From JANNNF01 sp040385825 (GTDB lineage: Bacteria > Pseudomonadota > Alphaproteobacteria > Rhodobacterales > Rhodobacteraceae), in NCBI GenBank assembly GCA_040385825.1, contig JAZKGQ010000031.1:1-64000 (forward strand): a stretch of DNA of 64,000 nt. The letters run 5' to 3'. The notes under the pieces are model-generated. The model was not told the DNA's origin and did no database searches. It worked only from the letters and a program-made list of their open reading frames with translations. Within the stretch, counting starts at the first letter, position 1. Each line of letters opens with the position of its first letter. Of this stretch, positions 37,805 through 47,071 are shown piece by piece. Position numbers and translations under genes: made by a program.

Positions 37805-39031
37805 ATGACCCGTTATGACGCCGCCCTTGACCAGTCGCTTGCCCGTCTGCACGCGGAAGGCCGCTATCGCACCTTCATTGATATAGAGCGTCGTCAGGGC
37901 CGGTTTCCCCATGCGGTCTGGACCCGGCCCGATGGCAGCACGGCCGACATCACCGTCTGGTGCGGCAATGACTATCTGGGCATGGGGCAGCACCCCCAGG
38001 TTCTGGCCGCGATGCACGCGGCGCTGGACGCCACCGGCGCAGGGTCGGGCGGCACCCGCAACATCAGCGGCACCACCGTTTATCACAACCTGCTGGAGGC
38101 CGAACTTGCCGATCTGCATGGCAAGGATGCGGCGCTGGTGTTCACCTCTGCCTATATTGCCAACGATGCCACCCTGTCGACGCTGCGCACGCTGTTCCCC
38201 GGCCTGATCATCTATTCCGACGCGCTGAACCATGCCTCGATGATCGAAGGCGTGCGGCGCGGCGGCGGCGAAAAGCGGGTGTTCCGGCACAATGACGTGG
38301 ATCATCTGCGCAGCCTGCTGGCGGCGGATGATCCGGCGGCGCCCAAGCTGATTGCGTTTGAATCGATCTATTCGATGGACGGCGATTTTGGCCCGATCAG
38401 GGCGATCTGCGATCTGGCCGAGGAATTCGGCGCGCTGACCTATATCGACGAGGTTCACGCGGTGGGAATGTACGGCGCGCGCGGCGCAGGTGTGGCCGAA
38501 CGCGACGGGCAGATGCACCGCATCGACATCATCAACGGCACTTTGGCCAAGGCGTATGGCGTGTTCGGCGGCTATATTGCTGCAAGCGCGAAAATGGTCG
38601 ATGCGGTGCGGTCTTATGCGCCCGGATTCATCTTTACCACCTCGCTGCCGCCGGCAATTGCTGCGGGTGCAGCGGCCTCGGTGCGGGTTCTGAAAACAGC
38701 CCAGCATCTGCGCGATTCGCAGCAGTCGCAGGCCCGGATCCTGAAGCTGCGGCTGAAGGGGCTGGGGCTGCCGATCATGGATCACGGGTCGCATATTGTG
38801 CCTGTGCATGTCGGCAACCCCATCCATTGCAAGATGCTGTCCGACATGCTGCTGGCCGATCATGGCATCTATGTGCAACCCATCAACTTTCCGACCGTGC
38901 CGCGCGGCACTGAACGGCTGCGCTTTACCCCCTCGCCGCTGCATGGCGCGGCAGAGATTGACCATCTTACACGCAGTCTTGATGTCCTGTGGGGACATTG
39001 TGCGCTGAATCGCGCCGAAGCCTCTGCCTGA
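37805..39031 (+). CDS. hemA: 5-Aminolevulinate synthase
   Basis: 408 aa PLP enzyme that condenses glycine and succinyl-CoA to 5-aminolevulinate, the first step of heme, (bacterio)chlorophyll and B12 synthesis in alphaproteobacteria. Strongly like Rhodobacter HemA: GRYRTFIDIERRQGRFPHAV, TVWCGNDYLGMGQHP, DATGAGSGGTRNISGTT, YIDEVHAVGMYG and the PLP lysine K249 in NGTLAKAYGVFGG, then the FTPSPLHG segment. The start ATG 37805 matches the family N-terminus; in-frame ATG 37799 and TTG 37778 are also possible. No FNR-type TTGAT-N4-ATCAA site was seen in the 105 bases upstream. Confidence 0.95.
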   Translation: MTRYDAALDQSLARLHAEGRYRTFIDIERRQGRFPHAVWTRPDGSTADITVWCGNDYLGMGQHPQVLAAMHAALDATGAGSGGTRNISGTTVYHNLLEAELADLHGKDAALVFTSAYIANDATLSTLRTLFPGLIIYSDALNHASMIEGVRRGGGEKRVFRHNDVDHLRSLLAADDPAAPKLIAFESIYSMDGDFGPIRAICDLAEEFGALTYIDEVHAVGMYGARGAGVAERDGQMHRIDIINGTLAKAYGVFGGYIAASAKMVDAVRSYAPGFIFTTSLPPAIAAGAAASVRVLKTAQHLRDSQQSQARILKLRLKGLGLPIMDHGSHIVPVHVGNPIHCKMLSDMLLADHGIYVQPINFPTVPRGTERLRFTPSPLHGAAEIDHLTRSLDVLWGHCALNRAEASA

Positions 39032-39055
39032 CCCCTGGATGGGGTGCATTGGGTC

Positions 39056-39083
39056 TTGCCATATGCTAGCGTCTGCCTAATAC
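39056..39083 (+). promoter_or_regulatory. Candidate promoter of rodZ-ispG
   Basis: -35 TTGCCA (39056-39061), 16 bases, -10 TAATAC (39078-39083), 81 bases before the rodZ-like start. The leader between contains the hemA-rodZ gap only. Confidence 0.5.
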
Positions 39084-39164
39084 GAACACCGATGAGTCGC
39101 GGCACAAGCGACTTGGTGTTAGACCACGGGCAGCAGGGGACAGGCCAATGACAGGTTGGGCCGC

Positions 39165-40370
39165 ATGATCGGTTGGAGGTTGAAGCCTTCGACAACCGAA
39201 TCCGAAAAGCCGAAGGGCTTTGACGATTTCGAGTTGCGGCTTGGGGATGTCATGCGGGGCGAACGCGCCACGCTGGGCAAGTCGCTGCTGGATGTGCAGC
39301 GCGAACTGAAGATCAAGGCCACCTATATCGCGGCCATCGAAAACGCCGATGTGTCGGCGTTTGAAACCCCCGGTTTTGTGGCGGGCTACATCCGGTCTTA
39401 CGCGCGCTATCTGGGCATGGACCCCGATGATGCGTTCAAGCGGTTCTGCGTGGAAGCCAACTTTGCCGTCGCGCATGGCATGTCTGCCGATGCGGCCCCG
39501 GTGCGGGCGGCGGCGGCGCGGACGCGGGCTGCGATCGAATTTTCCGACCCGCTGGCCAACCCGAACGCAACCTTCGTGCCCCGCGCCGAAAGCGTGTTTG
39601 CACGGGTCGAACCCGGTGCGCTCGGGTCGGTGGCGGTGCTGATCGCGCTGATCGGCGCGATTGGCTATGGCGGCTGGTCGGTGCTGCAAGAAGTGCAGCG
39701 CGTGCAACTTGCCCCGGTGGACGAGGCCCCGTCGGTGGTGGCCGAGATTGACCCGCTGGGTGCGGCAGGCATCGCGCCGCCGCTGGTGGTGACGCAGACC
39801 GAGGCTGCCGACCGTCTGTACCGCCCCGAGGCGCTGGATGTGCCGGTGCTGACCGCGCGCGATGGCCCGATTGCCGCGATCAACCCGCGTCTTGCCGCCG
39901 CAAGCCCGGTTCAGGGGGCGGCGTCAGGTGGTTTTGTGGCGGGGCAGGATCAGGCCGTGCAGCCCGAAGCGGTGGCGCAGTCTGCGACCGATCTGGTGCA
40001 GGTGGTGGCCGATGTGAAGCCCGGCGTCGAAGTGCTGGCGGTGCGTCCGGCCTGGGTGCGGGTCAATTCGGCGGATGGCACCGTGCTGTTCGAGAAGATC
40101 CTCGATGCGGGCGAACGCTATGTCGTGCCGCCGCTGGAAGTGTCGGCCGTGTTCCGCACCGGCAATTCCGGGTCGGTGTATTTTGTCGTCAACGGCAAGA
40201 CCTATGGCCCGGCGGCCCCCGGTGCCAATGTCGCCAAGGGCATTGCCCTTGCCCCTGATGCGCTGAGCGCGAATTACGCCGAAGCCGACCTTTCCGGCGA
40301 CGCCGATCTTGCGCGGTTCAGCACGGCCTCGGTCGAGCCTGCGGTTCAACCTGAAACCACGTCTGACTAA
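39165..40370 (+). CDS. RodZ-like helix-turn-helix membrane protein
   Basis: 401 aa. The N-terminal HTH_25 domain (FELRLGDVMRGERATLGKSL, VQRELKIKATYIAAIEN, FVAGYIRSYARYLGMDPDDA) is typical of RodZ, where it contacts MreB. A transmembrane helix follows at about residues 148-168 (VAVLIALIGAIGYGGWSVL), then a long Pro/Ala-rich linker and a C-terminal DUF4115 beta domain (AWVRVNSADGTVLFEKIL, NGKTYGP). This is the RodZ domain order; the protein is long because of the linker. RodZ couples MreB to the elongation machinery. ispG follows 82 bases later. ATG 39165 is chosen; TTG 39156 gives three more codons. Confidence 0.88.
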   Translation: MIGWRLKPSTTESEKPKGFDDFELRLGDVMRGERATLGKSLLDVQRELKIKATYIAAIENADVSAFETPGFVAGYIRSYARYLGMDPDDAFKRFCVEANFAVAHGMSADAAPVRAAAARTRAAIEFSDPLANPNATFVPRAESVFARVEPGALGSVAVLIALIGAIGYGGWSVLQEVQRVQLAPVDEAPSVVAEIDPLGAAGIAPPLVVTQTEAADRLYRPEALDVPVLTARDGPIAAINPRLAAASPVQGAASGGFVAGQDQAVQPEAVAQSATDLVQVVADVKPGVEVLAVRPAWVRVNSADGTVLFEKILDAGERYVVPPLEVSAVFRTGNSGSVYFVVNGKTYGPAAPGANVAKGIALAPDALSANYAEADLSGDADLARFSTASVEPAVQPETTSD

Positions 40371-40452
40371 ATTGCGGTGGCTGCGGCGCTTTGCGTTGCC
40401 GCCGCTGCCGACAGCGCCTATCTATGGAGCGCATGCAGACGGAGCCTGACCC

Positions 40453-41586
40453 ATGACCCACAACCCGATCCGCCCCTGGCGCAATATCGACCGGCGGGTG
40501 TCGCGGCAGATCCGGGTCGGCAAGGTCCTGGTCGGGGGCGATGCGCCGATTTCGGTGCAGACCATGACCAACACCCTGACCCATGATGTCGCGGCCACCA
40601 TCGAGCAGATTCAGCGCTGTGCGGTTGCGGGCGCCGACATTGTGCGGGTGTCGACGCCCGATGTGGAAAGCACGGCGGCGCTGCGGGAAATCGTGCGTGA
40701 AAGCCCGGTGCCGATCGTGGCGGACATCCATTTCCACTACAAACGCGCGATCGAGGCGGCCGAGGCCGGGGCCGCCTGTCTGCGCATCAACCCCGGCAAC
40801 ATCGGCGATGCCAAGCGGGTGGCCGAGGTTGTGCGCGCCGCCAAGGACCATGGCTGTTCCATCCGCATCGGGGTGAATGCCGGGTCGCTGGAGCGGCATC
40901 TGCTGGACAAATACGGCGAGCCTTGCCCGGATGCGATGGTGGAATCCGGTCTGGACCATATCAAGCTGTTGCAGGACAACGATTTTCACGAGTTCAAGAT
41001 CTCGGTCAAGGCATCGGACGTGTTCATGGCGGCGGCGGCCTATCAGCAGTTGTCGACCGTGACGGATGCGCCGATCCATCTGGGGATCACCGAAGCCGGG
41101 GGGCTGGTGTCGGGCACGGTGAAATCGGCCATTGGCCTGGGGTCGCTGCTGTGGTTCGGGATCGGCGATACCATCCGGGTCAGCCTGTCTGCCGATCCGG
41201 TCGAAGAAGTGAAGGTCGGGTTCGAGATCCTGAAAAGCCTCGGCCTGCGGCACCGGGGGGTGACGATCATTTCCTGCCCCAGTTGCGCGCGGCAGGGGTT
41301 TGACGTGATCAAGACGGTTTCGGCGCTGGAAACCCGGCTGGCCCATATCACCACCAGCATGTCGCTGAGCATCATCGGCTGCGTGGTCAACGGGCCGGGC
41401 GAGGCCTTGATGACCGACATCGGTTTCACCGGCGGCGGGGCGGGGTCGGGGATGGTGTATCTGGCGGGCAAGCAGGTGCACAAGCTGGGCAATGACAGGA
41501 TGGTCGATCACATCGTGGAACTGGTCGAGGAAAAGGCCGCCCAGATCGAGGCGGCAGAGGCGGCGGCTCTGGTCGCCGTCTCCTGA
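40453..41586 (+). CDS. ispG: 4-Hydroxy-3-methylbut-2-enyl diphosphate synthase IspG (GcpE)
   Basis: 377 aa 4Fe-4S enzyme of the MEP isoprenoid pathway, converting MEcPP to HMBPP. N-terminal TIM barrel (VQTMTNTLTHDVAATIEQIQ, VPIVADIHFHYKRAIEAAE, LRINPGNIGDAKRV). The C-terminal cluster domain has IISCPSCARQGFDVI (two Cys), then GCVVNGPGEA with the third Cys and the Glu ligand. Normal length, all key residues present. GGAG lies 8 bases before ATG 40453. It is the last gene of the hemA / rodZ-like / ispG run; isoprenoids here would serve quinones, undecaprenol and possibly carotenoids. Confidence 0.96.
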   Translation: MTHNPIRPWRNIDRRVSRQIRVGKVLVGGDAPISVQTMTNTLTHDVAATIEQIQRCAVAGADIVRVSTPDVESTAALREIVRESPVPIVADIHFHYKRAIEAAEAGAACLRINPGNIGDAKRVAEVVRAAKDHGCSIRIGVNAGSLERHLLDKYGEPCPDAMVESGLDHIKLLQDNDFHEFKISVKASDVFMAAAAYQQLSTVTDAPIHLGITEAGGLVSGTVKSAIGLGSLLWFGIGDTIRVSLSADPVEEVKVGFEILKSLGLRHRGVTIISCPSCARQGFDVIKTVSALETRLAHITTSMSLSIIGCVVNGPGEALMTDIGFTGGGAGSGMVYLAGKQVHKLGNDRMVDHIVELVEEKAAQIEAAEAAALVAVS

Positions 41587-41592
41587 CAGGCG

Positions 41593-41715
41593 CTACAGCA
41601 GAAGGTCTACCGCGCGCAGGGCCGTGATGTCGTTCAGGCGGATCTCGAAATCGGCCAGCAGATTGCCGTCCACATCGCCGCGCAGCAAGACACCGGTTTC
41701 CGATTGCATCGTCAT
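41593..41715 (-). pseudogene. Relic of an RTX protein C-terminus
   Basis: A 40-codon open segment on the minus strand ends LLRGDVDGNLLADFEIRL then NDITALRAVDLLL and a stop. That is the usual last strand pair of RTX/serralysin-type type I secretion substrates (GDVDG-x-x-ADF-x-I-x-L ... L-x-A-x-D-h-h-L). Upstream the same frame soon meets a stop and no RTX repeats remain, so most of the gene is lost. The rest of the gap up to the aminotransferase gene (41716-41979) shows no further gene. Confidence 0.6.
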
Positions 41716-41979
41716 GGCCGCGAAAGAAGGACAGATCGAACCTGCGCGAGTCGAGCGAGCCGGAAGAAGATATTTGCGTCATGACAACCCTTTACAACAA
41801 AAGGCTCAAGGTCGTGTCGCAGCTTGCGGATGCGGCGTCAATCAGCCGTGCCGGGGGCAGGCCGTGCCGGGGGGGGCAGGGCGACGCCGGGGCGGGGTGT
41901 GCGCCTGTCTTTGGCGGCATGGGGTTGACCTTGTGCCGCCAAACGGGACACTCAGGCGCAGGAACAGGAAGGGCGGGCG

Positions 41980-43125
41980 ATGAACAGATCAAGGCGCGGT
42001 CAGGTTGATCCTTTCCTGGTGATGGATGTGGTGGAATCGGCGCGCCTGCTGGAATTGCAGGGCCGGTCGGTCATTCACATGGAGGTGGGCCAGCCCGGCA
42101 CTGGCGCGCCCTTGGGGGCGCAGGCGGCGGTGGCGGCGGCGCTGGATCAGCCCCTGGGCTATACCGTGTCCCTGGGCCTGCCTGCGCTGCGGGCGGGGAT
42201 CGCGGACCTGTACCGCCGCTGGTACGGGGTCGAGGTGTCGCCCGACCGGGTGATCGTGACGGCGGGGTCGTCGGCGGCCTTCCTGCTGGCGTTCACCGCG
42301 CTGTTCGATGCGGGCGACCGGGTGGGGATGGGCGAGCCGGGCTATCCGTCCTATCGCCAGATCTTGCGGGCGCTGTCGCTGGTGCCGGTGGGCATTTCCG
42401 CGTCAGAGGGGAACCGCCTGCAACCCGTGCCCGGCGATCTGGTGGGCCATGATATCAAGGGGTTGATCATCGCATCGCCGGGCAATCCGTCGGGGACGAT
42501 GCTGTCGCATGGCGCGCTTGCCACCCTGATCGGCCATGCCGATCAGCAGGGGATCGCGTTCATCTCGGACGAGATCTACCACGGGCTGCATTACGGCGAC
42601 CGCGCGGTTTCGGCGTTGGAGATCACCGACAACGCCTATGTGATCAATTCGTTTTCCAAGTATTTCTCGATGACCGGCTGGCGCATCGGCTGGATGATCG
42701 TGCCGCCAGACCATGTGCGGATGATCGAGCGGCTGGCGCAGAACATGTTCATCTGCCCGCCCCATGTGGCGCAGGTGGCGGCTTTGGCGGCGCTGGACTG
42801 CGAGGCCGAGGCCGAGGCCAACCGCGCCACCTATGCCGCCAACCGCCGCCTGATGCTGGAGGGGTTGCCGCGCGCGGGCTTTACCCGCATCGCGCCGCCG
42901 GACGGAGCGTTCTACATCTATGCCGATGTGTCGGGCCTGACGGATGACAGCCGGGCCTTGGCGGACGAGTTGCTGCAAGAGGCCGGGGTTGCGGTGACGC
43001 CGGGTCTGGATTTCGACCCGCTGCGCGGGCACCGGACCTTGCGGTTTTCCTATGCGCGCAGCACGGTGGATATTGCCGAAGGGCTGGCGCGGTTGCAGGC
43101 CCATATGGCGGGGCGGCGGGCATGA
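41980..43125 (+). CDS. Class I/II pyridoxal-phosphate aminotransferase
   Basis: 381 aa fold-type I aminotransferase of the aspartate-aminotransferase superfamily. PLP-binding marks: GYPSYRQ (substrate-side strand), IIASPGNPSGTML with the Asn that contacts the ring, FISDEIYHGLHYG (Asp/Tyr), NSFSKYFSMTGWRIGW with the Schiff-base Lys227, and the LRFSYARS end with the carboxylate-binding Arg. The substrate is not clear; related enzymes act on aromatic amino acids, aspartate or alanine. It is coupled to the following amidase gene by an ATGA overlap, which may only reflect compact packing. Confidence 0.9.
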   Translation: MNRSRRGQVDPFLVMDVVESARLLELQGRSVIHMEVGQPGTGAPLGAQAAVAAALDQPLGYTVSLGLPALRAGIADLYRRWYGVEVSPDRVIVTAGSSAAFLLAFTALFDAGDRVGMGEPGYPSYRQILRALSLVPVGISASEGNRLQPVPGDLVGHDIKGLIIASPGNPSGTMLSHGALATLIGHADQQGIAFISDEIYHGLHYGDRAVSALEITDNAYVINSFSKYFSMTGWRIGWMIVPPDHVRMIERLAQNMFICPPHVAQVAALAALDCEAEAEANRATYAANRRLMLEGLPRAGFTRIAPPDGAFYIYADVSGLTDDSRALADELLQEAGVAVTPGLDFDPLRGHRTLRFSYARSTVDIAEGLARLQAHMAGRRA

Positions 43126-44318
43126 GGCGGGTTCTGGCGCTGCTGCTGGCGTTGATGGCCTGGCCTGTGGCGGCGCAGGATCTGTCGGCGCTGGCCCGGC
43201 TGGTGCCGGATCGGTCGGCCATTGCCATGGCGGGGCCGGATGTGCAGGTGACGCTTGGCCTGACGCAACCCGTGCCGTGGCGGGTGCGGCTGCTGGACTC
43301 GCCGCCGCGGGTGGTGATCGACACCCGCGAGGTGGATTGGGCCGGCCTGCCCGACATCGGCCAGACCGGGCCGATGGTTGCGATGCGGGCGGGGATTTTC
43401 CGGCCCGGCTGGTCGCGTCTGGTGATGGAACTGTCCGGCCCGCATCTGGTGTCGCAGGCGGAAATGGCCACCTCTGATGCCGGGGCGCAGTTGCGCCTGA
43501 CCCTGACGCCTGCCACCTCGCAGGCCTTTGCCGCGGCTGCGGGCCTGCCCGAACCCGCCGAATGGGCGCTGCCGAAACCGGCCGAGGTCGCGCTTCTGCC
43601 ACCCCGCGGGGCAGGGCCGGTGATGGTGGTGCTGGACCCCGGCCATGGCGGGCTTGACCCCGGCGCCGAACGTGACGGGCAGACCGAGGCTGTGCTGATG
43701 CTGACCTTCGCGCGCGAACTGAAGGAACTGCTGCTGCGCGACGGGCGGTTTGTGGTGGTGATGACCCGCGAGGAAAATGTGTTCGTGCCGCTGGAAACCC
43801 GGATTTCCATTGCCCGCGCGGCGGCGGCGCAGGTGTTCCTGTCGCTGCATGCCGATGCGCTGGCCGAGGGGCAGGCCAGCGGGGCCACGATCTACACCCT
43901 GTCCGAGGAAGCGTCGGACGAAGCCTCGGCCACGCTGGCCGAACGCCACGACCGCGACGACCTGCTGGCGGGCGTCGATCTGACCGAACAGGATGATCTG
44001 GTGGCGGGCGTGCTGATGGACATGGCCCGCACCACGACCGAACCCCGGACCGAGCGGCTGGCGCAGGCTCTGGCGGCGGCGGTCAAGGCGGCAGAGGTGC
44101 GCATGCACCCCACCCCGCTGCAACGGGCGGGGTTTTCGGTGCTGAAATCGCCCGATATTCCCTCGGCGCTGATCGAGCTTGGGTTTTTGTCCTCGTCCCG
44201 CGATCTGGCGCGGCTGGTGGATGCAGAGTGGCGCGCCAGACTGGCGGCGGCGCTGCGCGACGGGCTGCTGGCCTGGGTGGCCGAAGATGCGGCCATTTCG
44301 GCGATGCAGCAGAATTGA
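43122..44318 (+). CDS. N-acetylmuramoyl-L-alanine amidase (AmiC-like)
   Basis: 398 aa periplasmic zinc amidase that cleaves the stem peptide from MurNAc, chiefly during cell separation. Signal peptide 1-18 (RRVLALLLALMAWPVAAQ). An AMIN-like targeting domain at about 40-130 is followed by an Amidase_3 domain from about 168: VVLDPGHGGLDPGAE (zinc His), TEAVLMLTFARE (zinc Glu region), FLSLHADAL (second zinc His) and SALIELGFLSSSRD (catalytic Glu). All ligands are present. It shares four bases with the aminotransferase gene and lies directly before PBP1A, which fits joint work on septal or lateral wall. Confidence 0.93.
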   Translation: MRRVLALLLALMAWPVAAQDLSALARLVPDRSAIAMAGPDVQVTLGLTQPVPWRVRLLDSPPRVVIDTREVDWAGLPDIGQTGPMVAMRAGIFRPGWSRLVMELSGPHLVSQAEMATSDAGAQLRLTLTPATSQAFAAAAGLPEPAEWALPKPAEVALLPPRGAGPVMVVLDPGHGGLDPGAERDGQTEAVLMLTFARELKELLLRDGRFVVVMTREENVFVPLETRISIARAAAAQVFLSLHADALAEGQASGATIYTLSEEASDEASATLAERHDRDDLLAGVDLTEQDDLVAGVLMDMARTTTEPRTERLAQALAAAVKAAEVRMHPTPLQRAGFSVLKSPDIPSALIELGFLSSSRDLARLVDAEWRARLAAALRDGLLAWVAEDAAISAMQQN

Positions 44319-44367
44319 CGCGATGCGCAGGGTGTCGCCACTGTGACCGAACTTGCGCCGGTGGGTT

Positions 44368-44394
44368 TTGACGGCGGCACGGGTCTGGTATAAA
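44368..44394 (+). promoter_or_regulatory. Candidate promoter of the PBP1A gene
   Basis: -35 TTGACG (44368-44373) and -10 TATAAA (44389-44394) with a 15-base spacer preceded by GG, about 30 bases before the GTG start. The spacing is a little short. Confidence 0.45.
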
Positions 44395-44424
44395 GCGCCA
44401 GCATACGGAATAGGGGTGTCGCGG

Positions 44425-46983
44425 GTGTTCAGATTCATAGGCTCTTTCTTCGGGGCCATCTTCACGGCAGTCACCCTTGGCCTGTTGTTTGCAGCGCTGA
44501 GCATCGGTGCAATTTTCTATATGTATTCCCGTGACTTGCCCAGTCACGAGGTTCTGGCGACCTACACCCCCCCGACCATCAGCCGGATCTATTCCGGCGA
44601 GGGGCGCATCATCGACGAATTCGCGCAGGAACGCCGCCTGTTCGTGCCGACCGAAGATATTCCCGATCTGGTCAAACACGCTTTCGTGTCGGCCGAGGAC
44701 AAGAATTTCTACACCCATCATGGCTATGACACGCGCGGGATTGCCGCAGCGGCGCTGGAGGCGTTGCAATCGCGCGGCGAAACCGTGCGCGGGGCCTCGA
44801 CGATCACGCAGCAGGTGATGAAGAACTTCCTGCTGGATGGCAGCCGGTCGGTGGAACGCAAGGTCAAGGAAATCATCCTTGCGACCCGGCTGGAGGAAAC
44901 CCTGTCCAAGGACAAGATCCTCGAGCTGTATCTGAACGAGATTTTTCTGGGCAAGAACTCCTATGGGGTGGCGGCCGCCGCACAGACCTATTTCAACAAG
45001 CCGCTGACTGCCCTTGCCCCGCATGAGGCCGCGATGCTGGCCGCGATGCCGCAGGCGCCGGGCAAATATGACCCGGTGACGGGCAAGGACCGTCTGACCG
45101 AACGGCGCAACTATGTGCTGCGCGAGATGTGGCAGAACGGCTATATCGACGAGGCAACGTATGAGGCCGAGCGGGTCTTGCCGCTGAAATCGGTGCAGAA
45201 TGGCGATTATGTCGCCTTCCGCGAAAGCCTGCCGCCGCGCGGTTATTTCACCGACGAGATCCGGCGCCAGTTGTCGGGCAGCTTTGGCGAGGAGGAATTC
45301 TTTGGCGGCGGCCTGACCATTCGCGCCACGGTCGACCCCGAATTGCAGGACTCTGCCGCGCGGGCGCTGCGCGCGGGGCTGGAACGGTTTGACCGGGGCC
45401 GGGGGGTCTGGCGTGGCACGGGGCAGGTGATTTCGCCGGATCGTCTGACCTCGGACGCCGACTGGCAGGCCGCCTTGGCCGAACTGGAAGTGCCGCGCGA
45501 CATCGAGGGCTGGTTTCCCGCGGTGGTGCTGGAGATCGGCGAAACCGCCGCCCGTGTCGGGATCGAAGGGGTGGAACCTGTCGAGGGCGGCCATTTCATT
45601 CCTGCCGAGGATGTGACCTGGGCGCGCAAGCGGCTGGCCGATGGCAGCTTGGCCAAAAAGGCGCGCGTGGCGGGTGATCTGGTTGCCGTGGGCGATGTGG
45701 TGCTGGTGCGGGCCGTGACCAGCGACGACGACGGCAGCTTTCAGCGCTGGTCGCTGCGGCAGGTGCCCGAAGTGCAGGGCGCCTTCATGGCGATGGACGT
45801 GAACTCGGGCCGGGTTCTGGCAATGCAGGGCGGGTTTTCCTATCAGGATTCGGTGTTCAACCGCACGACGCAGGCCACCCGACAGCCGGGGTCGTCGTTC
45901 AAGCCCTTCGTCTATGCCGCGGCGCTGGACAGTGGGTTCACCCCCGCAACCATCGTGGTCGATGCCCCGATCGAGATTGAAACCCCGCAAGGCCTGTGGA
46001 CGCCGAAGAACGCCTCGAACAAATTCTACGGTCCCGCCCCGCTGCGCACCGGGATCGAGCAGAGCCGCAACCTGATGACGGTGCGGATCGCCGAGGAAAT
46101 CGGCATGCAGACAGTGGCGGGCTATGCCGAACGCTTTGGCGTCTATGACCGGATGGACCCGTTTCTGGCCAATGCGCTTGGCGCGCAGGAAACCACCCTG
46201 TTCAAGATGGTCGCCGCCTATTCGATGTTCGCCAATGGCGGCGAGCGGGTGGAACCCACGCTGGTAGACCGGGTGCAGGACCGCTTTGGCAAGACCATCT
46301 ATCGCCATGATCAGCGGGTCTGCGAAGATTGCGGCGCCGGAGGCTTGCCCAAGGGAAAAGGCGTGACCGTCACCTCGAACCGCGAGCGGGTGATGGACGC
46401 GATCACCGCCTATCAGCTGACCTCGATGATGCAGGGCGTGGTCGAGCGTGGCACGGCGCGCGGCATCAACCTGCCGGTGCCGGTGGCGGGCAAGACGGGC
46501 ACGACGAACGATGCCAAGGACGTGTGGTTCATCGGCTTTACCAGCAACGTGGCGGCAGGCTGCTACATCGGCTATGACCAGCCGCGCACCCTGGGCGACG
46601 GGGCTTCGGGGGGCGGGTTTTGCGGCCCGGTGTTTGAATCCTTCATGAAAACCGCGATCAAGAAATATGGCGGCGGCCCGTTCCGGGTGCCGCCGGGCGG
46701 CTATTTCATCAAGATCGACCGCTTTACCGGGGCGCGGCTGTCGGATGATGCGACGGGCGAGTTTGTGGTGTCGGAATACTTCCGCGAGGGCGAGGATCCG
46801 ATCTTTGGCCTTGGGGCGATGGTGGATGGCGGCTTCGAGATGGGGTCCAACCTGCCGCTGTTCGCCTATGGCGAAGCCGACAGCGGCGCAAGTTCGGCGA
46901 CCGTCACCACCGCTTCGGGCAAGACCAGGGTGGTGCCGAAGAAGGCCGATTTCGGCACGCTGTCTTCGGGCGGGCTGTATTGA
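44425..46983 (+). CDS. mrcA: Penicillin-binding protein 1A (class A PBP)
   Basis: About 852 aa bifunctional peptidoglycan synthase. N-terminal membrane helix (VTLGLLFAALSIGAIFYMY), then the GT51 glycosyltransferase domain with catalytic Glu in AFVSAEDKNFYTHHGYD, GASTITQQVMKNFLL and LYLNEIFLGKNSYGVAAAA. An OB-like insert is followed by the transpeptidase domain with RQPGSSFKPFVY (SxxK), SRN (SxN) and KTGTT. The insert between the GT and TP parts is typical of PBP1A. GTG 44425 is chosen because MFRFIGSFFG matches the family start and AGGGG lies 8 bases upstream; GTG 44416 is an alternative. prfB follows after 88 bases. Confidence 0.95.
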   Translation: MFRFIGSFFGAIFTAVTLGLLFAALSIGAIFYMYSRDLPSHEVLATYTPPTISRIYSGEGRIIDEFAQERRLFVPTEDIPDLVKHAFVSAEDKNFYTHHGYDTRGIAAAALEALQSRGETVRGASTITQQVMKNFLLDGSRSVERKVKEIILATRLEETLSKDKILELYLNEIFLGKNSYGVAAAAQTYFNKPLTALAPHEAAMLAAMPQAPGKYDPVTGKDRLTERRNYVLREMWQNGYIDEATYEAERVLPLKSVQNGDYVAFRESLPPRGYFTDEIRRQLSGSFGEEEFFGGGLTIRATVDPELQDSAARALRAGLERFDRGRGVWRGTGQVISPDRLTSDADWQAALAELEVPRDIEGWFPAVVLEIGETAARVGIEGVEPVEGGHFIPAEDVTWARKRLADGSLAKKARVAGDLVAVGDVVLVRAVTSDDDGSFQRWSLRQVPEVQGAFMAMDVNSGRVLAMQGGFSYQDSVFNRTTQATRQPGSSFKPFVYAAALDSGFTPATIVVDAPIEIETPQGLWTPKNASNKFYGPAPLRTGIEQSRNLMTVRIAEEIGMQTVAGYAERFGVYDRMDPFLANALGAQETTLFKMVAAYSMFANGGERVEPTLVDRVQDRFGKTIYRHDQRVCEDCGAGGLPKGKGVTVTSNRERVMDAITAYQLTSMMQGVVERGTARGINLPVPVAGKTGTTNDAKDVWFIGFTSNVAAGCYIGYDQPRTLGDGASGGGFCGPVFESFMKTAIKKYGGGPFRVPPGGYFIKIDRFTGARLSDDATGEFVVSEYFREGEDPIFGLGAMVDGGFEMGSNLPLFAYGEADSGASSATVTTASGKTRVVPKKADFGTLSSGGLY

Positions 46984-47071
46984 CCGTGCCACCCTTGCCG
47001 GGATGCAGCGCAGGCGCTATCACACGGCGCTGACCTATGCCGCTTTGACGAACCTAAGGAACACCAGCCCG

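Noticed and set aside
44083..46992. 969-codon open frame antisense to the amidase 3' end and PBP1A
   Set aside because: Shadow of two complete, well-identified genes.
46667..47071. N-terminal extension of prfB
   Set aside because: It overlaps the PBP1A gene in another frame and is not seen in release factors; ATG 47072 matches the family start.
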